Below are positions 21,043 through 21,099 of a stretch of DNA of 21,099 nt, one piece after another. The position numbers were made by a program, and so were the translations under genes. The DNA is from a virus: positions 1 through 21,099 of the IMG/VR virus record IMGVR_UViG_3300035698_011133. One strand, 5' to 3'. The notes under the pieces are model-generated. The model saw only the letters and a program-made list of their open reading frames with translations. It searched no databases and was not told the DNA's origin. Every line of letters starts with the position of its first letter. Position 1 is the stretch's first letter.

Positions 21043-21099
21043 GAAGTTGGGAGTATAACACACGCCAGCGGCCACAATTTTGTTTTGTTGGTAGGGGGG

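Larger units (their letters stand above)
20684..21099. other. Noncoding region upstream of the repeat-protein gene
   Basis: About 416 bases holding the 55-bp repeats, the possible promoter and, near 20776, a purine-rich GGAGGAGGAG on the minus strand with no start codon at the right distance. AT-rich and T-rich on the plus strand; no convincing gene on either strand. The window ends in a G-run, past which nothing can be said. Confidence 0.55.

Noticed and set aside
1-21099. tRNA genes
   Set aside because: No cloverleaf-like segment with a T-loop GTTCGANNC was found by eye in the gaps; a tRNA scan was not possible.

Overview
The window reads as part of a tailed bacteriophage (or prophage) genome. 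Every supported gene lies on the minus strand, so transcription runs from high to low coordinates. The evidence for a phage is a complete HK97-type packaging and head block: putative small terminase, large terminase, portal, prohead protease with scaffold, and HK97-fold major capsid protein. Genes are densely packed, with stop/start overlaps (ATGA, GTGA, TAATG), strong Shine-Dalgarno sites, many short unknown genes and no ribosomal or metabolic housekeeping genes. Several lipoprotein signals suggest a Gram-negative-type or other diderm host; nothing seen fixes the host taxon. No tail genes are in view.

Layout in transcription order. (a) 20684-21099 is noncoding and carries three copies of a ~31-bp sequence spaced exactly 55 bp apart. 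It leads into a probable promoter and a 402-codon gene with two Cys4 modules and four degenerate ~45-50-residue repeats. (b) 15262-19473 is a run of small, mostly unrecognised, translationally coupled genes. It includes a MSMEG_6728/pyrimidine-dimer-glycosylase-like protein and a conserved phage DLYGCIQ/WFD protein, has an internal sigma70-like promoter at 17778-17805, and ends in a terminator. (c) 11610-15115 holds several exported proteins or lipoproteins, a Gly/Arg-rich mini-protein and a second terminator. It is followed by a permuted-papain (NlpC/P60-like) hydrolase that is the best lysis candidate. (d) 10632-10947 is a palindrome-rich intergenic region. (e) 3571-10631 is the packaging/head operon, ending in a perfect 13-bp terminator hairpin. 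(f) 1-3490 is a glycosylation cassette: a GT2 glycosyltransferase, an extended-SDR epimerase-like protein lacking the usual catalytic residues, and a tandem-domain GT8-like glycosyltransferase that runs off the left edge.

The most noteworthy points are: a 161-residue mini-intein that splits the Walker A motif of the large terminase; a strong internal start that would make a free scaffold from the 3' part of the protease gene; a one-base frame break in the major capsid gene; the 55-bp-period repeats and the repeat protein beside them; and the structured region upstream of the small terminase. All functional calls come from reading the sequence; no database search was run.
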